From Gracilimonas halophila (GTDB lineage: Bacteria > Bacteroidota > Rhodothermia > Balneolales > Balneolaceae): a DNA stretch of 64,000 bases. Every line of letters begins with the position of its first letter. Position 1 is the stretch's first letter. The notes beneath the pieces were generated by a model. It made no database searches. It saw only the letters and a program-made list of their open reading frames with translations, and was not told the origin of the DNA. Below, in pieces: positions 26,569 to 36,670 of this stretch. Position numbers and translations under genes: made by a program. The stretch spans positions 1 through 64,000 of the forward strand of contig NZ_JBHULI010000024.1 in NCBI RefSeq assembly GCF_042684365.1. The letters are read 5' to 3'.

Positions 26569-26594
26569 AACAGACTCATAACAAGGATAGGTAT

Positions 26595-27968
26595 ATGGAT
26601 ACGAAAAAATCATCAAGCAAAAAGACACTTCTTTGGGTTGGGGGTGTTTTAGGGGTAATCATCGCATTGGGGCTTGTTCTTCGGGTCACAGGTATAATAG
26701 GAACTGAAGATACCGGGAAGGAGGTTGAAACAGCCACTGCCAAATTGAAGACCATAACGCAATTGGTTTCAGCATCCGGTAAAGTACAACCGGAGATCGA
26801 AGTTATAATCCGACCTGATGTTTCAGGAGAGATCATTGAGCTTGCAGTTAATGAAGGGGATTTTGTTCGTGAAGGTGATCTTCTTGTTCGTATCAAACCC
26901 GATATATATCAGGCTCAAATCGACAACCTAAATGCAGCATTGCTCACTCAGAAAGCAAGACTTGAACAAACTCGTGCAGCTCTTATCCGGGCAGAGGCAG
27001 CCTATAAGAGAGACAAAACCTTGTATGAGAAAGATCTGATATCAGAAATGGAGTACATACAGTCCAAGTCTGAATTTGATTCCCAAACAGCAAGTCTTAA
27101 TGCAGCAAGGTATCAGATCCAAAGTGCTGAGGCTCAGTTGCGACAGGCAAAGGAAGAGCTTGAGCAAACTGTGATAAGAGCTCCACAAAACGGAACCGTT
27201 ACAGGTTTGGCTGTTGAAGAAGGAGAACGTGTGTTAGGGAACGCACAAATGGCAGGAACCGAGATGATGAGAGTTTCCTTATTAGACCGTATGGAAGTAT
27301 TGGTCGAAGTAAATGAAAATGATATTGTGAATGTGAATTATGCTGATACTGCAAGAATTGAAGTGGACGCATATCCAGAGCGTAACTTCAACGGAGTAGT
27401 TACTGAAATTGCAAATTCCGCACGTGTTACCGGCAGTGGTACCAATGAGCAGGTTACCAATTATCAGGTTAAAGTCCGGATTGTAACACCACATAATTTG
27501 GATAGCAGCGCCGAGCAAATGGTTCGGACAGAAACCTCTGAAGATCCTGAGCAAATGTTTGTACCGAACTTCAGACCCGGAATGTCTGCAACAGTAGATG
27601 TTGAGACACAAACGGCAGTCAATGTAGTTTCAGTACCTATTCAGGCAGTTACCGTCCGTGATTTTGCCGAAGACCGTTCCTCTGAGAACGCACAATCAGA
27701 TTCAGCAGAGATAGTGCTGGCAAGTAGTCAGGATGAAGGTCTTATGATCCAGGAAGAAGATATCCGAAAAGTGGTTTTTGTAATTGAGGATGGAAAAGCG
27801 GTACGTCGAGAAGTTGAAACCGGTATCAGCGATAATTCTCATATCCAGATACTTTCAGGTTTGGAGGCAGGAGAAGAAGTTGTGATCGGCAGTTACAGAA
27901 CACTTTCAAACAGCCTTAATGACGGCGACAAAGTAAAAGTAAATAACAAATTAGCAGCTTTAAATTAA
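26595..27968 (+). CDS. MacA/HlyD-type efflux adaptor (periplasmic)
   Basis: 457 residues. An N-terminal anchor (about 12-35), a lipoyl-like half (D-V-S-G-E-I-I-E-L-A-V-N-E-G-D-F-V), a long helical hairpin (about 95-190) and a second lipoyl half with A-P-Q-N-G-T-V-T. Bridges permease and TolC duct. Directly upstream of the ATPase by 6 bases. Confidence 0.9.
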   Translation: MDTKKSSSKKTLLWVGGVLGVIIALGLVLRVTGIIGTEDTGKEVETATAKLKTITQLVSASGKVQPEIEVIIRPDVSGEIIELAVNEGDFVREGDLLVRIKPDIYQAQIDNLNAALLTQKARLEQTRAALIRAEAAYKRDKTLYEKDLISEMEYIQSKSEFDSQTASLNAARYQIQSAEAQLRQAKEELEQTVIRAPQNGTVTGLAVEEGERVLGNAQMAGTEMMRVSLLDRMEVLVEVNENDIVNVNYADTARIEVDAYPERNFNGVVTEIANSARVTGSGTNEQVTNYQVKVRIVTPHNLDSSAEQMVRTETSEDPEQMFVPNFRPGMSATVDVETQTAVNVVSVPIQAVTVRDFAEDRSSENAQSDSAEIVLASSQDEGLMIQEEDIRKVVFVIEDGKAVRREVETGISDNSHIQILSGLEAGEEVVIGSYRTLSNSLNDGDKVKVNNKLAALN

Positions 27969-27974
27969 TTACCC

Positions 27975-28697
27975 ATGACTAAGAAACCGGTCATCCAGAT
28001 CACTGATCTTACGAAAGTGTATCAAATGGGACACACGGAGGTGCATGCACTTGCAGGTGTCAGTTTTGATGTGAAGGAAAACGAATATATAGCCATCATG
28101 GGACCCTCGGGCTCAGGTAAATCAACATTAATGAATATGATAGGTTGCCTGGATACCCCGACTTCCGGAGAATATATTCTAAACAATAACCGGGTAAGTG
28201 AGATGGATGATGCCGAACTTGCTGAGGTTCGGAATCGTGAAATTGGATTCGTTTTTCAAACCTTCAATTTACTTCCAAGAACTTCTTGTCTTGCCAATGC
28301 AGAGCTCCCGTTGATCTATGCGGGCATGAAATCTGCTGAGCGAAAAGAACGTGCTAAAGAAGTACTTACAAAAGTTGGATTGGGAGACAGGGTAGATCAT
28401 AAGCCAAATGAATTGTCAGGCGGTCAACGCCAGCGTGTGGCCATTGCGAGAGCATTGGTGAATAACCCCTCCATTTTGTTAGCAGATGAGCCTACAGGAA
28501 ACCTCGACACTAAGACAGGGGAAGAGATCATGTTGCTGTTTGAAGAACTTTACAGACAAGGGAATACGATCATTGTTGTGACTCACGAGCAGGAGATCGC
28601 AGATCACGCTCGTCGTATAGTACGACTCAGAGATGGACTCATAGAAACAGATCAAGTGGTTGAGAATCCAATACTGGCCGGATATCAGTTTGCTTAA
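27975..28697 (+). CDS. ABC transporter ATPase, MacB/LolD type
   Basis: 240 residues. Walker A G-P-S-G-S-G-K-S-T, Q-loop V-F-Q, signature L-S-G-G-Q-R-Q-R-V and Walker B I-L-L-A-D-E-P-T-G-N-L-D. Drives the two permeases at the head of the operon. Last gene before a strong terminator. Confidence 0.93.
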   Translation: MTKKPVIQITDLTKVYQMGHTEVHALAGVSFDVKENEYIAIMGPSGSGKSTLMNMIGCLDTPTSGEYILNNNRVSEMDDAELAEVRNREIGFVFQTFNLLPRTSCLANAELPLIYAGMKSAERKERAKEVLTKVGLGDRVDHKPNELSGGQRQRVAIARALVNNPSILLADEPTGNLDTKTGEEIMLLFEELYRQGNTIIVVTHEQEIADHARRIVRLRDGLIETDQVVENPILAGYQFA

Positions 28698-28724
28698 GAA
28701 TACCATGAACTAATTTAGCAGAAA

Positions 28725-28757
28725 TAAAAAAGGCGCTCATTGAGCGCCTTTTTTATT
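28725..28757. terminator. Bidirectional rho-independent terminator
   Basis: GC-rich stem AGGCGCTC (28731-28738) and GAGCGCCT (28742-28749) with a 3-base loop, A-run on the left and TTTTTT on the right. Ends the transport operon and the convergent outer-membrane gene. Confidence 0.85.
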
Positions 28758-28776
28758 ATATCAAGTATAGTATTTA

Positions 28777-29904
28777 TTATCTGAAGCTAATTCCAAATCC
28801 TACATTAAATGAAGAGTAGTTGGATAATGTATAACTGGCGGAAATTTGGAAAATAGCTAGTTTAATTCTTGTACCGGCAAATGCACGAAATGAATTGTCA
28901 CCTTCTATTTCAATGTCAACAGGAGAGTCGACCCGTTCAATTGCTTTTGGGAACCCAAAAGAAGGATCGCCGATATTATTATAATTTTCGTTCGGAACGG
29001 TAATAGGATATGAACCTGGCGAGGTTATGGTAGTAGTTGAACTTTCAAGACCAACGCCTCCGTAAACAGATATTATTGGTAGTGTTTTACCTACTATAGC
29101 ATTAAAAGTTGTTGCTGAAGTTTCTAATTCAATTCCCTGTCCTTCCCACGTAGAAGGTTGGTTCTCATATTGGTTATATGTATCAGGGTCATCTTGAGGT
29201 TGTACGTCAAAACCTGCATTGGAATCAAAGGTAGTATATCCGAACTGAACCGAAATATCTACAGGAAGAGCACTACCTCCTGGAAGCCATTGGTTAACTC
29301 CGTGCTTAACCCCAATACCAAATAAACCAACAGAACCATCAATAGGGTCGATATCTGTTTCCGGAACATATCGAACGGTAATGTCAGTGTCTTTTATGAT
29401 ACCAAGGCTTGCTTGTATCATTGGTGAAGGAACATATGGGAATCCTGTTCCGCCTGGTATAAAAAAGCTCGTTAATGTTTCTTCTTGGCTGGTTTGGGGG
29501 TTTGTATAGGTGATCCCCATTTCAGTATTTGAAGATTCGTTTCCGCTAATGGTAGGGGCTTCAGGGCTTCCTGATATCAATTCAAGTTCATCGAAAGTAA
29601 GATCATTGACGTTGAAAGATTGACCTGAACTGGGGACAATGGCTGCCGCTACGTTAATGCTAAGATCAAACCCAAGTGTTTTATGAGTTTGTGCGGTATT
29701 GAACCATCCTGTATTCAGATTGGCTCCAAATCCTTTACCAAAAGGGGATATATAGCTTTTCATTAAGGTATTCGCATCATCAGCTCCGGCTCTTAGAATT
29801 GCACCTGCATCATCGAGCTGCGCATAGGAAGTTCCGACTGTAGTAAAACTTATGACAGTAATAACACATAAGCTTTTTATTAATTTTTTGTATCTGTTAA
29901 GCAT
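28777..29904 (-). CDS. Outer membrane protein, DUF6588-like
   Basis: 375 residues. Signal peptide ending S-Y-A-Q near residue 29. D-A-N-T-L-M-K-S-Y-I-S-P-F-G-K-G-F-G-A-N-L near the mature N-terminus and an aromatic-rich beta pattern ending in F-G-I-S-F-R indicate a beta-barrel. The opening motif resembles proteins labelled DUF6588 in Bacteroidota; that name is from memory. AAGGAGT precedes the start codon by 3 bases. Function unknown. Confidence 0.65.
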   Translation of the reverse strand: MLNRYKKLIKSLCVITVISFTTVGTSYAQLDDAGAILRAGADDANTLMKSYISPFGKGFGANLNTGWFNTAQTHKTLGFDLSINVAAAIVPSSGQSFNVNDLTFDELELISGSPEAPTISGNESSNTEMGITYTNPQTSQEETLTSFFIPGGTGFPYVPSPMIQASLGIIKDTDITVRYVPETDIDPIDGSVGLFGIGVKHGVNQWLPGGSALPVDISVQFGYTTFDSNAGFDVQPQDDPDTYNQYENQPSTWEGQGIELETSATTFNAIVGKTLPIISVYGGVGLESSTTTITSPGSYPITVPNENYNNIGDPSFGFPKAIERVDSPVDIEIEGDNSFRAFAGTRIKLAIFQISASYTLSNYSSFNVGFGISFR

Positions 29905-29996
29905 TTGTACTCCTTGATTGTTGTTTAATGTTATGTTCTAATGTGTGGATAATTTTTGAGATAGGGAATACCAAATTTAAGAGGCAAATACCATTT

Positions 29997-30902
29997 TTAA
30001 AGTGAATCAAGCATATTCAGGTAAGACTGATACCTGCTTGCTGCGATTTCACCTCGTTCAAAAGCTTCAGCTACACCACATTTTGGCTCGTGAGCATGGG
30101 TGCAATTACTGAATTGGCAATGTTGTCTGGGTTCGAGCATTTCAGGGAAGAAAAGCGACAGTTCCCACGGTTGAATATTAACGAGCCCAAATTCACGAAT
30201 ACCGGGAGTATCTGCAATGTAGCCTCCAAAGCTAAGTGGGATGAGCCGGGCAAAAGTAGTGGTGTGTTTCCCCTTGTTTGAAAAATCAGAAACCTCATTG
30301 ACCTTAAGATCAAAGGAGGGATCAATGGCATTTATTAAACTGGTTTTACCAACACCTGAAGGGCCGATAAAAGCAGAAGTTACTTCTTTCAGAAGCTCCT
30401 TAAGTTTTTTTAGTGATTCTTCATCTTGGATACTGGTAGTTAAAAATTCATAGCCCAGTTCGGTATAGAGTTCTCTGAGTTCTTCTGCAAAAGCTTTTCC
30501 ACCGCTTTTGGCCAGGTCCATTTTATTAATGATAATCACAGGCTTAACTTCATAAGCTTCACAAGTAACTAAAAACCGATCGATGAAGCCCTCTTTAACC
30601 CTTGGTTTTTTAATGGATTGTACGACACAAGCCTGATCTAAATTAGAAACAAGGATCTGTTCCCCCTTTTTACTGTGCGTTGCCTGTCGGGTGATATAAT
30701 TTTCGCGTGGATGGATCTTTTCAATGCTCCCTGACGCATCGTCATTTATGACGATATCTACCAGATCTCCCACGGCGATAGGATTGGTTACTTGTTTATT
30801 TTCAAGCCGAAAGCGTCCCGGAAGTCGGGATTCTACAACTTTTTCTCCGGTATCTATGAGATACCAGCTTCCGGTGGATTGTATGACACGTCCTTTTTGC
30901 AT
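29997..30902 (-). CDS. rsgA: Ribosome small-subunit-dependent GTPase A
   Basis: 301 residues. N-terminal OB domain, then a circularly permuted GTPase with N-K-M-D (G4) before G-P-S-G-V-G-K-T-S (G1) and D-T-P-G (G3), and a C-terminal zinc site C-x4-C-x-H-x5-C (Q-F-S-N-C-T-H-A-H). Assists late 30S maturation. Confidence 0.93.
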   Translation of the reverse strand: MQKGRVIQSTGSWYLIDTGEKVVESRLPGRFRLENKQVTNPIAVGDLVDIVINDDASGSIEKIHPRENYITRQATHSKKGEQILVSNLDQACVVQSIKKPRVKEGFIDRFLVTCEAYEVKPVIIINKMDLAKSGGKAFAEELRELYTELGYEFLTTSIQDEESLKKLKELLKEVTSAFIGPSGVGKTSLINAIDPSFDLKVNEVSDFSNKGKHTTTFARLIPLSFGGYIADTPGIREFGLVNIQPWELSLFFPEMLEPRQHCQFSNCTHAHEPKCGVAEAFERGEIAASRYQSYLNMLDSL

Positions 30903-31007
30903 GCGCCAAAAATACGGAAGAAGTGGGGATTAACAAGGATATATTAAGAACTTTACAGATCACTAAGAATGTTATGATTTCATAGTAATGCTCTCTAAGT
31001 TCTGACT

Positions 31008-31817
31008 ATGAAATTTATCTATGCCATTTTCAGGTTTTACATACATAGCAGCATTCATGTGGGTTTAGCAGTAACATGTCTTGCGGTGGTAACAGTCTTT
31101 GAATTCGGCTTTGTACCTGAACCCACATTGCTGCTGTTTATCTTCTTTGGGACCATTGTTGGATATAATTTTGTAAAGTATGCAGGCATATCCAATCATC
31201 ATAACCTGAATATCACACCTCATATCAACCTGATAAGGGGTTTTTCTATCTTGTGTGTGTCAGGAGCAGGGTATTTTGGCTTAATGCTTCCAATGGAAGT
31301 ACTTATCATGGCCGGTGTCTTTGGGGTATTAACACTTTTGTACGCTATTCCCTTGTATAAAAGCAGAAATCTTAGAAGCCTGTATGGCATTAAGATCTTT
31401 ATCATAGCTATAGTTTGGATAGGGGTATCAGTTTTGCTCCCTCTCGAATATCATAACCTAAATTTCAGGCCAAAGGTATTTTATCAATGTCTGGAGATCT
31501 TTTTCTTTGTAATAGCATTGACACTTCCTTTTGAGATCAGGGATTTGAAACATGATAAAACGGATTTGGGGACACTTCCCCAAAAACTTGGAGTTTCAAA
31601 AACGAAATGGCTGGGCGTGATACTTCTGGTTATTTCAGGAATTATAGCCATCAATCAAACTTATCTGGCTGATGCACATTTATATGCAAGCCTGATCACT
31701 TTTGGTTTGACCTTGGTATTGCTGATGGGAGCAAGAGAAGAGCAGGGGGAGTTTTACGCTTCATTCTTTGTGGAAAGTATGCCGATCGTGTGGTTATTCC
31801 TTATGCTATGGCTATAA
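31008..31817 (+). CDS. UbiA-like membrane prenyltransferase family protein
   Basis: 269 residues, seven or eight spans. The second UbiA aspartate motif is recognisable as E-I-R-D-L-K-H-D-K-T-D-L-G-T. The first N-D-x-x-D motif is degenerate, replaced by Y-N-F-V-K-Y. Activity is therefore uncertain. Stands alone. Confidence 0.6.
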   Translation: MKFIYAIFRFYIHSSIHVGLAVTCLAVVTVFEFGFVPEPTLLLFIFFGTIVGYNFVKYAGISNHHNLNITPHINLIRGFSILCVSGAGYFGLMLPMEVLIMAGVFGVLTLLYAIPLYKSRNLRSLYGIKIFIIAIVWIGVSVLLPLEYHNLNFRPKVFYQCLEIFFFVIALTLPFEIRDLKHDKTDLGTLPQKLGVSKTKWLGVILLVISGIIAINQTYLADAHLYASLITFGLTLVLLMGAREEQGEFYASFFVESMPIVWLFLMLWL

Positions 31818-31836
31818 ATGAGATCTCACAATTGTA

Positions 31837-33246
31837 CTAATCTCTTAGCTTCAGTTTAGCCACAGCTTCAATGTGGTAGGTTTGAGGAAACATATCTACC
31901 GGCTGAACTTCTTCAATTTCGTACACTGAATTTAATTCCTTAAGATCTCTGGCCATGGTAGAACTGTTACAACTCACATACACAATTCTGGGTACTTTCA
32001 GCTCGCACAACCGTTCTACTACATCGGGGTGCATTCCTGCTCTCGGGGGATCAGTAATAAGCACATTTGGAGCACCGTATTCATTGACAACATCCTGAGT
32101 AAACACATCTTTCATATCTCCTTTTATGAAAGAGACATTCTCCACTCCATTCTCTTTAGCATTAAATTTTGCGTTCTTAACCGCTACATCAACAAGCTCT
32201 ATTCCGAGAACATGTTTAGCGGGCTTGCTCATAAATAAACTCAAGGTTCCTACTCCGCAATATAGATCATATACAATATCGCCATCTTTTAATTCGGCGT
32301 AATTGCGGGCAATCTCATAGAGTGTTTCAGCCTGAGCTGTATTAGTTTGAAAGAATGCATTAGGGTGTATTTTGAAGGTGAAATCGCCGATCTTATCTAC
32401 AATAAATCCGGGGCCGTACAGTACATGCTGAAACCTTCCAACTGCTGTAGGACTCTTGGTGTCATTCACATTATTTACAACGGTAGTGATGAATTGAAAC
32501 TCTTTCAATAAAGCCTCACTCATTTTATTCATGATGCCCTGATCGTCCTTGTAGGTTACCAGGTTTACCATAAAATCATCGGTGTGATGAGAATTACGGA
32601 TCATAACATGCCGCATAAAACCGGAATCCTCAAACGTATCGTAAGGAGTGATTCCATGCTCAATGCAGTAGTTTCGCACGAAATCTAAGATCTCAAATGA
32701 TTCCGGTACCTGGAGGTGACATTCTTTCAAGTTCAGGATCTTATCAAACCTGCCGGGAGCATGGAGCCCAGCAGCAAAAGCAGAGTCATCCACATATTCG
32801 TCGCTCTGAATTTCCTCCTCGGTCAACCACCTTCGCGAACTTATACTGTATTCCATTTTATTTCGGTAGTAAAATTCTTTCTCAGCACCTACACCGGGTT
32901 TAACAATGGAATCATTCAGGTGACCAATACGGCTTATGTGATCACGAACTTGTTGTGTTTTATACTCAAGCTGTTTTTCATAAGGTATATGCTGCCAGCT
33001 GCAACCTCCGCAAACGCTCGCATGTCTGCACTTTGGTTCAATTCGATGAGGGCTTGGTTCGAGGATCTCAAGGAGTTTGGCCTCGCGGTGCTTTTTCTTC
33101 TTTTTGATGATCCGGGCCTTTACTTTATCACCCGGCGTTGTATTCGGTACAAAAACGGCAAGACCGTCAACCTTAGCTAATCCTTTTCCCTTAAATGCAG
33201 CGTTAATAATATCTAATTCTACTACCTGACCTTTTTTTAGCGCCAT
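31837..33246 (-). CDS. rlmD: 23S rRNA uracil-C5 methyltransferase, RlmD/RumA family
   Basis: 469 residues. TRAM domain (about 1-58), an iron-sulfur cysteine motif C-x6-C-G-G-C, SAM motif Y-D-L-Y-C-G-V-G-T-L, and catalytic Cys in V-S-C-N-S-S-T-M-A-R-D. Methylates a uracil of 23S rRNA; the exact position is not determinable, so the family label (RlmD/RlmCD) is provisional. Confidence 0.85.
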   Translation of the reverse strand: MALKKGQVVELDIINAAFKGKGLAKVDGLAVFVPNTTPGDKVKARIIKKKKKHREAKLLEILEPSPHRIEPKCRHASVCGGCSWQHIPYEKQLEYKTQQVRDHISRIGHLNDSIVKPGVGAEKEFYYRNKMEYSISSRRWLTEEEIQSDEYVDDSAFAAGLHAPGRFDKILNLKECHLQVPESFEILDFVRNYCIEHGITPYDTFEDSGFMRHVMIRNSHHTDDFMVNLVTYKDDQGIMNKMSEALLKEFQFITTVVNNVNDTKSPTAVGRFQHVLYGPGFIVDKIGDFTFKIHPNAFFQTNTAQAETLYEIARNYAELKDGDIVYDLYCGVGTLSLFMSKPAKHVLGIELVDVAVKNAKFNAKENGVENVSFIKGDMKDVFTQDVVNEYGAPNVLITDPPRAGMHPDVVERLCELKVPRIVYVSCNSSTMARDLKELNSVYEIEEVQPVDMFPQTYHIEAVAKLKLRD

Positions 33247-33249
33247 AAT

Positions 33250-33798
33250 CTATGCGGATTCCTCGCGACTTTCTTCGTAATACGTTTTAAATTGAATATT
33301 CAATGCCACTTGTTCACTGGCCAATTCTGCCAGTTTCTTAGATGTTGTTTCAAGTTGGCGAAGTGCAATATTAGTAAGTGTTTGTAAAAATTTAACAGCT
33401 ATTTGTGGGTGCCGGTCTCTCAGTACTTCGAAATCAGGCTTAAAGAATCCCAGCAGATCACAATCGGTCATACATTTAGCCGAAGATTTTCGCCGGAGAT
33501 TATACCCGATAGAAAGTGCACCGAAGCTATCCGGTGATTTTAGTTCCAGTTGAGAGATGATCTCATCAGGAGTTTCCTGATCAGGTGTACCTATAGTAAG
33601 CTGAATGTTTCCGCTTTCAATGAAGTACATACCTGTACCCGGGTCATTTTTATAGAATACATACTCGCCTTCTTTATAACTGCGGCGATGGCAAAGTTGC
33701 AAGAACTCATAGCGTTCAGCAGGATTCAGATTAGCCAAGAAAGTTGACTTAAAAACAATATTAGACTGGTCTTTTAGATGTTTTAATTTATCAAACAT
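33250..33798 (-). CDS. Cyclic-nucleotide-binding domain protein without DNA-binding domain
   Basis: 182 residues. A Crp-like sensory jelly-roll (about 18-150) with Y-K-E-G-E-Y-V-F and G-x-L-S/S-I-G-Y region; a C-terminal helix replaces the usual helix-turn-helix. No recognisable kinase or channel domain. Located 3 bases from rlmD on the same strand. Ligand and output unknown. Confidence 0.7.
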   Translation of the reverse strand: MFDKLKHLKDQSNIVFKSTFLANLNPAERYEFLQLCHRRSYKEGEYVFYKNDPGTGMYFIESGNIQLTIGTPDQETPDEIISQLELKSPDSFGALSIGYNLRRKSSAKCMTDCDLLGFFKPDFEVLRDRHPQIAVKFLQTLTNIALRQLETTSKKLAELASEQVALNIQFKTYYEESREESA

Positions 33799-33814
33799 AG
33801 CACCTGATGTTAGG

Positions 33815-36196
33815 TTAAAAGGAATGACCGATACCGAAGCTGAAATATAGTTGCTTATTGTTTAACCAACCAGCCTGAAGGTCATGTAACCTGAACGCAA
33901 AATCAAACCTGACTACCACATATTCCCAATCGAGACGAAGTCCGGGGCCACTGCCTACGGCTATTTGATTATAGAAATTGTCAAACTTGAAACGACCTTG
34001 TTCTAAGCGGTCTTCATTGTTTTCATCCCTGAAATCGTTTTGAGGTCCGTACCAGATATTGCCGGCATCGGCAAAGAGGGCTGCATACCAGTTAGCACCT
34101 AAAAAATCACGGATGAAAGTCTGTCGTAATTCGGTGTAAGCAGCCAGCTTAATTTCCCCTCCGGGAATGTTCACATTATCTGTAGAAATATCACCGGGAC
34201 CAAGTTGGAATGGCGCCCAGCCTCTGATGTCGTTACTGCCACCGGCAAAGAATCTTCTGTTAAGTGGGATTGACGTAGAGCCTCCATAGGGTTGTGCAAA
34301 TCCGCCAAAGAACCTCCACGCAAATACACCGGTATTTGAGATGGGGTAGTATCGCCGGTAATCTGCTGAAAGTTTAAAAAAGCGGCTATATCTCAAACTA
34401 TTGTCACTGAGTTTAAATAAGCTGGGAACATTTCCTTCGAGTGTACCCGGAGTAGTGATATGTTTATCAATGAGGTAGGGAATATTACCACCGGCTGAAA
34501 TGGAATACTCGCTGAAATACCCGCGATTTCTTTTGATAAGATCGGTATTCTGACTCCTAAACGTATATCGGATTATAGAGGAAACTTGTGGATTGAAGTC
34601 TTCCAGAATTCGCTGAAGTACAAAAGAATTCTCTCCAAATTCATTGATCAGATTTCTGATGTAGGAATCAGATGGATTTGTATCAACCACATCGAGTTCA
34701 ATGAGGTCTAAGAAGCTTGAGAAGTTAGAAGTGTGATCTACTTCGTACCTCATATTGAATCCTACATCTGAATTGATATCAAATAGCAGTTGATCGGAAC
34801 GACTATAGGACAGAAGGTATCGGGTAACACCGCTTCTAAACCCCGGTCGGTTATCCAGAAAAGCGAAGGGGAAGTTTATACGAGGCACGGAATAATCTGC
34901 TCGCAGCTCATAACTCCGAAAAACCGAAGATTGGGTGGCCGTGGTATCGATCTCTTCCAATACACTGGGGCTCACAAATTCAAAACTGGCATTAGCTCCG
35001 ATAATAAGGTTCTCAGCATTTCCGAATACATTATTGTTATTATAATCTATCCCAAAACCGGTTCCATATCCGTACCGCTTCATCCCAAATACCTCAGAGG
35101 AGATACTGTGTTTTGTGATGGTTTGAAGATCAAAGTAAGCCGGAATCGCGTCCTTGCTATAATCAGGTTGAGCCTGTTCTTCACTTTGGCTGAAACGCTG
35201 AATATATAACATACCAAGGTTCTGAAATTCGTTTACAGTCTCCAGATATAAAGAGTGATTATATGTGTCACCCGGACGAAATAAGATCTGATCATGCAGA
35301 AGCCTGAACTTAGATTGTGCTCCCGGTTCTTTTTGTAGCAAGATAGTATGCATGGAATCAGCCGTATGGGGTGGGCCGATAAGGGTGTCTTGCTCGGAAA
35401 AATCTACGGGAGGTTCAGTATCGGTAAGTCGAACCCGAACATCACCAAAGGTATAGGTCTTGCCGGGGTTTATTCTATATCGGATATCAAGTGTATTTGC
35501 TGCCGTAGAGTCTTCTTTCACCAAAGCTATAACTGAATCACGTTGTATAGAGGCGTACCCATTATTTTTCAGGAATGTAATTATACGCTGTTGTTCAATA
35601 CTTAAATTCTGAGAATTATACTGCCTGTTTACGGTGAAGGTCGTATCATTAATTCGTCCCCTTGTCAGTTCACTGTCAGAAAGAAAGTTGAACTTTTTTT
35701 GAGATTCCGCGAAATCAGGCATTCCATAGTAGGATACTGTTCCGATCTGATAAGCAGGCCCTTCATCAATTATGAATGATACTTCGATTCTATTACTCCT
35801 GTATTCGACGATAGAGGTATCAACATTCACGTCCAGGTATCCCAGAGATTGATAATAAAGAGATAAACGTTCTATATCGTTACCCACAACCTGCCGGTTA
35901 AGGTAAGCCGGTTCTTCTCCAAATCTACCGTTAGAGACTCTCCATATAAAATACCAGGGTGTGAACCTTGGTATGCTTAGAAACTCTCTGTTAGTACGGG
36001 TACGTACCAATGTGGTAAGTGTACGGTCTTTTATATTATCATTGCCGGAAAAACGGACCCGGCGGACAACATCTTCCGTGTTTGTTTGCTCTTCGATGGT
36101 TTGAGCATAAATCACATCAGGATAAATAAAATCCATCCATGTAAAAATACACAGTAAAGAAAGGATTGTAAGAAGTCGGGGAGTAGATGTAAGCAA
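33815..36196 (-). CDS. BamA/TamA-family outer membrane protein
   Basis: 793 residues. Signal peptide (about 1-31), POTRA-like repeats in the N-terminal third (e.g. R-R-V-R-F-S-G-N-D-N-I-K), and a C-terminal 16-strand barrel with R-F-F-A-G-G-S-N-D-I-R-G-W (the family's conserved barrel motif) and terminal F. Likely an outer-membrane assembly or translocation factor, TamA/TamL-like. Confidence 0.85.
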   Translation of the reverse strand: MLTSTPRLLTILSLLCIFTWMDFIYPDVIYAQTIEEQTNTEDVVRRVRFSGNDNIKDRTLTTLVRTRTNREFLSIPRFTPWYFIWRVSNGRFGEEPAYLNRQVVGNDIERLSLYYQSLGYLDVNVDTSIVEYRSNRIEVSFIIDEGPAYQIGTVSYYGMPDFAESQKKFNFLSDSELTRGRINDTTFTVNRQYNSQNLSIEQQRIITFLKNNGYASIQRDSVIALVKEDSTAANTLDIRYRINPGKTYTFGDVRVRLTDTEPPVDFSEQDTLIGPPHTADSMHTILLQKEPGAQSKFRLLHDQILFRPGDTYNHSLYLETVNEFQNLGMLYIQRFSQSEEQAQPDYSKDAIPAYFDLQTITKHSISSEVFGMKRYGYGTGFGIDYNNNNVFGNAENLIIGANASFEFVSPSVLEEIDTTATQSSVFRSYELRADYSVPRINFPFAFLDNRPGFRSGVTRYLLSYSRSDQLLFDINSDVGFNMRYEVDHTSNFSSFLDLIELDVVDTNPSDSYIRNLINEFGENSFVLQRILEDFNPQVSSIIRYTFRSQNTDLIKRNRGYFSEYSISAGGNIPYLIDKHITTPGTLEGNVPSLFKLSDNSLRYSRFFKLSADYRRYYPISNTGVFAWRFFGGFAQPYGGSTSIPLNRRFFAGGSNDIRGWAPFQLGPGDISTDNVNIPGGEIKLAAYTELRQTFIRDFLGANWYAALFADAGNIWYGPQNDFRDENNEDRLEQGRFKFDNFYNQIAVGSGPGLRLDWEYVVVRFDFAFRLHDLQAGWLNNKQLYFSFGIGHSF

Positions 36197-36263
36197 GGGT
36201 GATACAGAAAACGGTTACCGGGTTTATTTGACAACCGCTGCCTCTGATAAAAGGATTTTATAA

Positions 36264-36518
36264 TTAAACGTCGTCGTAGTCGAAGCCTTCGTCTTCTTCG
36301 TTATGGAAAAAGTCTTCTTTACGAATGTAATCAGGCCAGATATCTTCTATACCTTCATATACAGGTTCTTCACCTTGTTCTATTTCTTCGAGCTCTTCAA
36401 GATTAACAATAACCTGAGTAGGCAGGCCATTACGTTCTGCCCATTCAATAAGTTCTTCTCGGGTTGCCGGGAAGGGGGCATCATCTAAAGCTGCGGCTAA
36501 TTCAACAGTCCAAATCAT
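36264..36518 (-). CDS. DUF2795-type acidic small protein
   Basis: 84 residues. Begins M-I-W-T-V-E-L-A-A-A-L with P-A-T-R-E-E-L-I-E-W-A-E-R-N-G, matching the short DUF2795 pattern, and has a very acidic C-terminus. Function unknown. Encoded divergently from tatA. Confidence 0.65.
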   Translation of the reverse strand: MIWTVELAAALDDAPFPATREELIEWAERNGLPTQVIVNLEELEEIEQGEEPVYEGIEDIWPDYIRKEDFFHNEEDEGFDYDDV

Positions 36519-36670
36519 AGTTATGTAATTATTTTAAATTGTATGAGTGTAATAAACACAAGTGTGAATAAAACACAAGTGAATAAATAAAATTTTTGTT
36601 CCAAATTCGTGCCGAAAATATTGTTATCTTCGCACAAATACATCAACTAAATCCTAAGAGGAATATTTTA

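Noticed and set aside
32716..33180. 154-codon plus-strand open frame inside rlmD
   Set aside because: Antisense to conserved rlmD codons; composition is that of a shadow frame.
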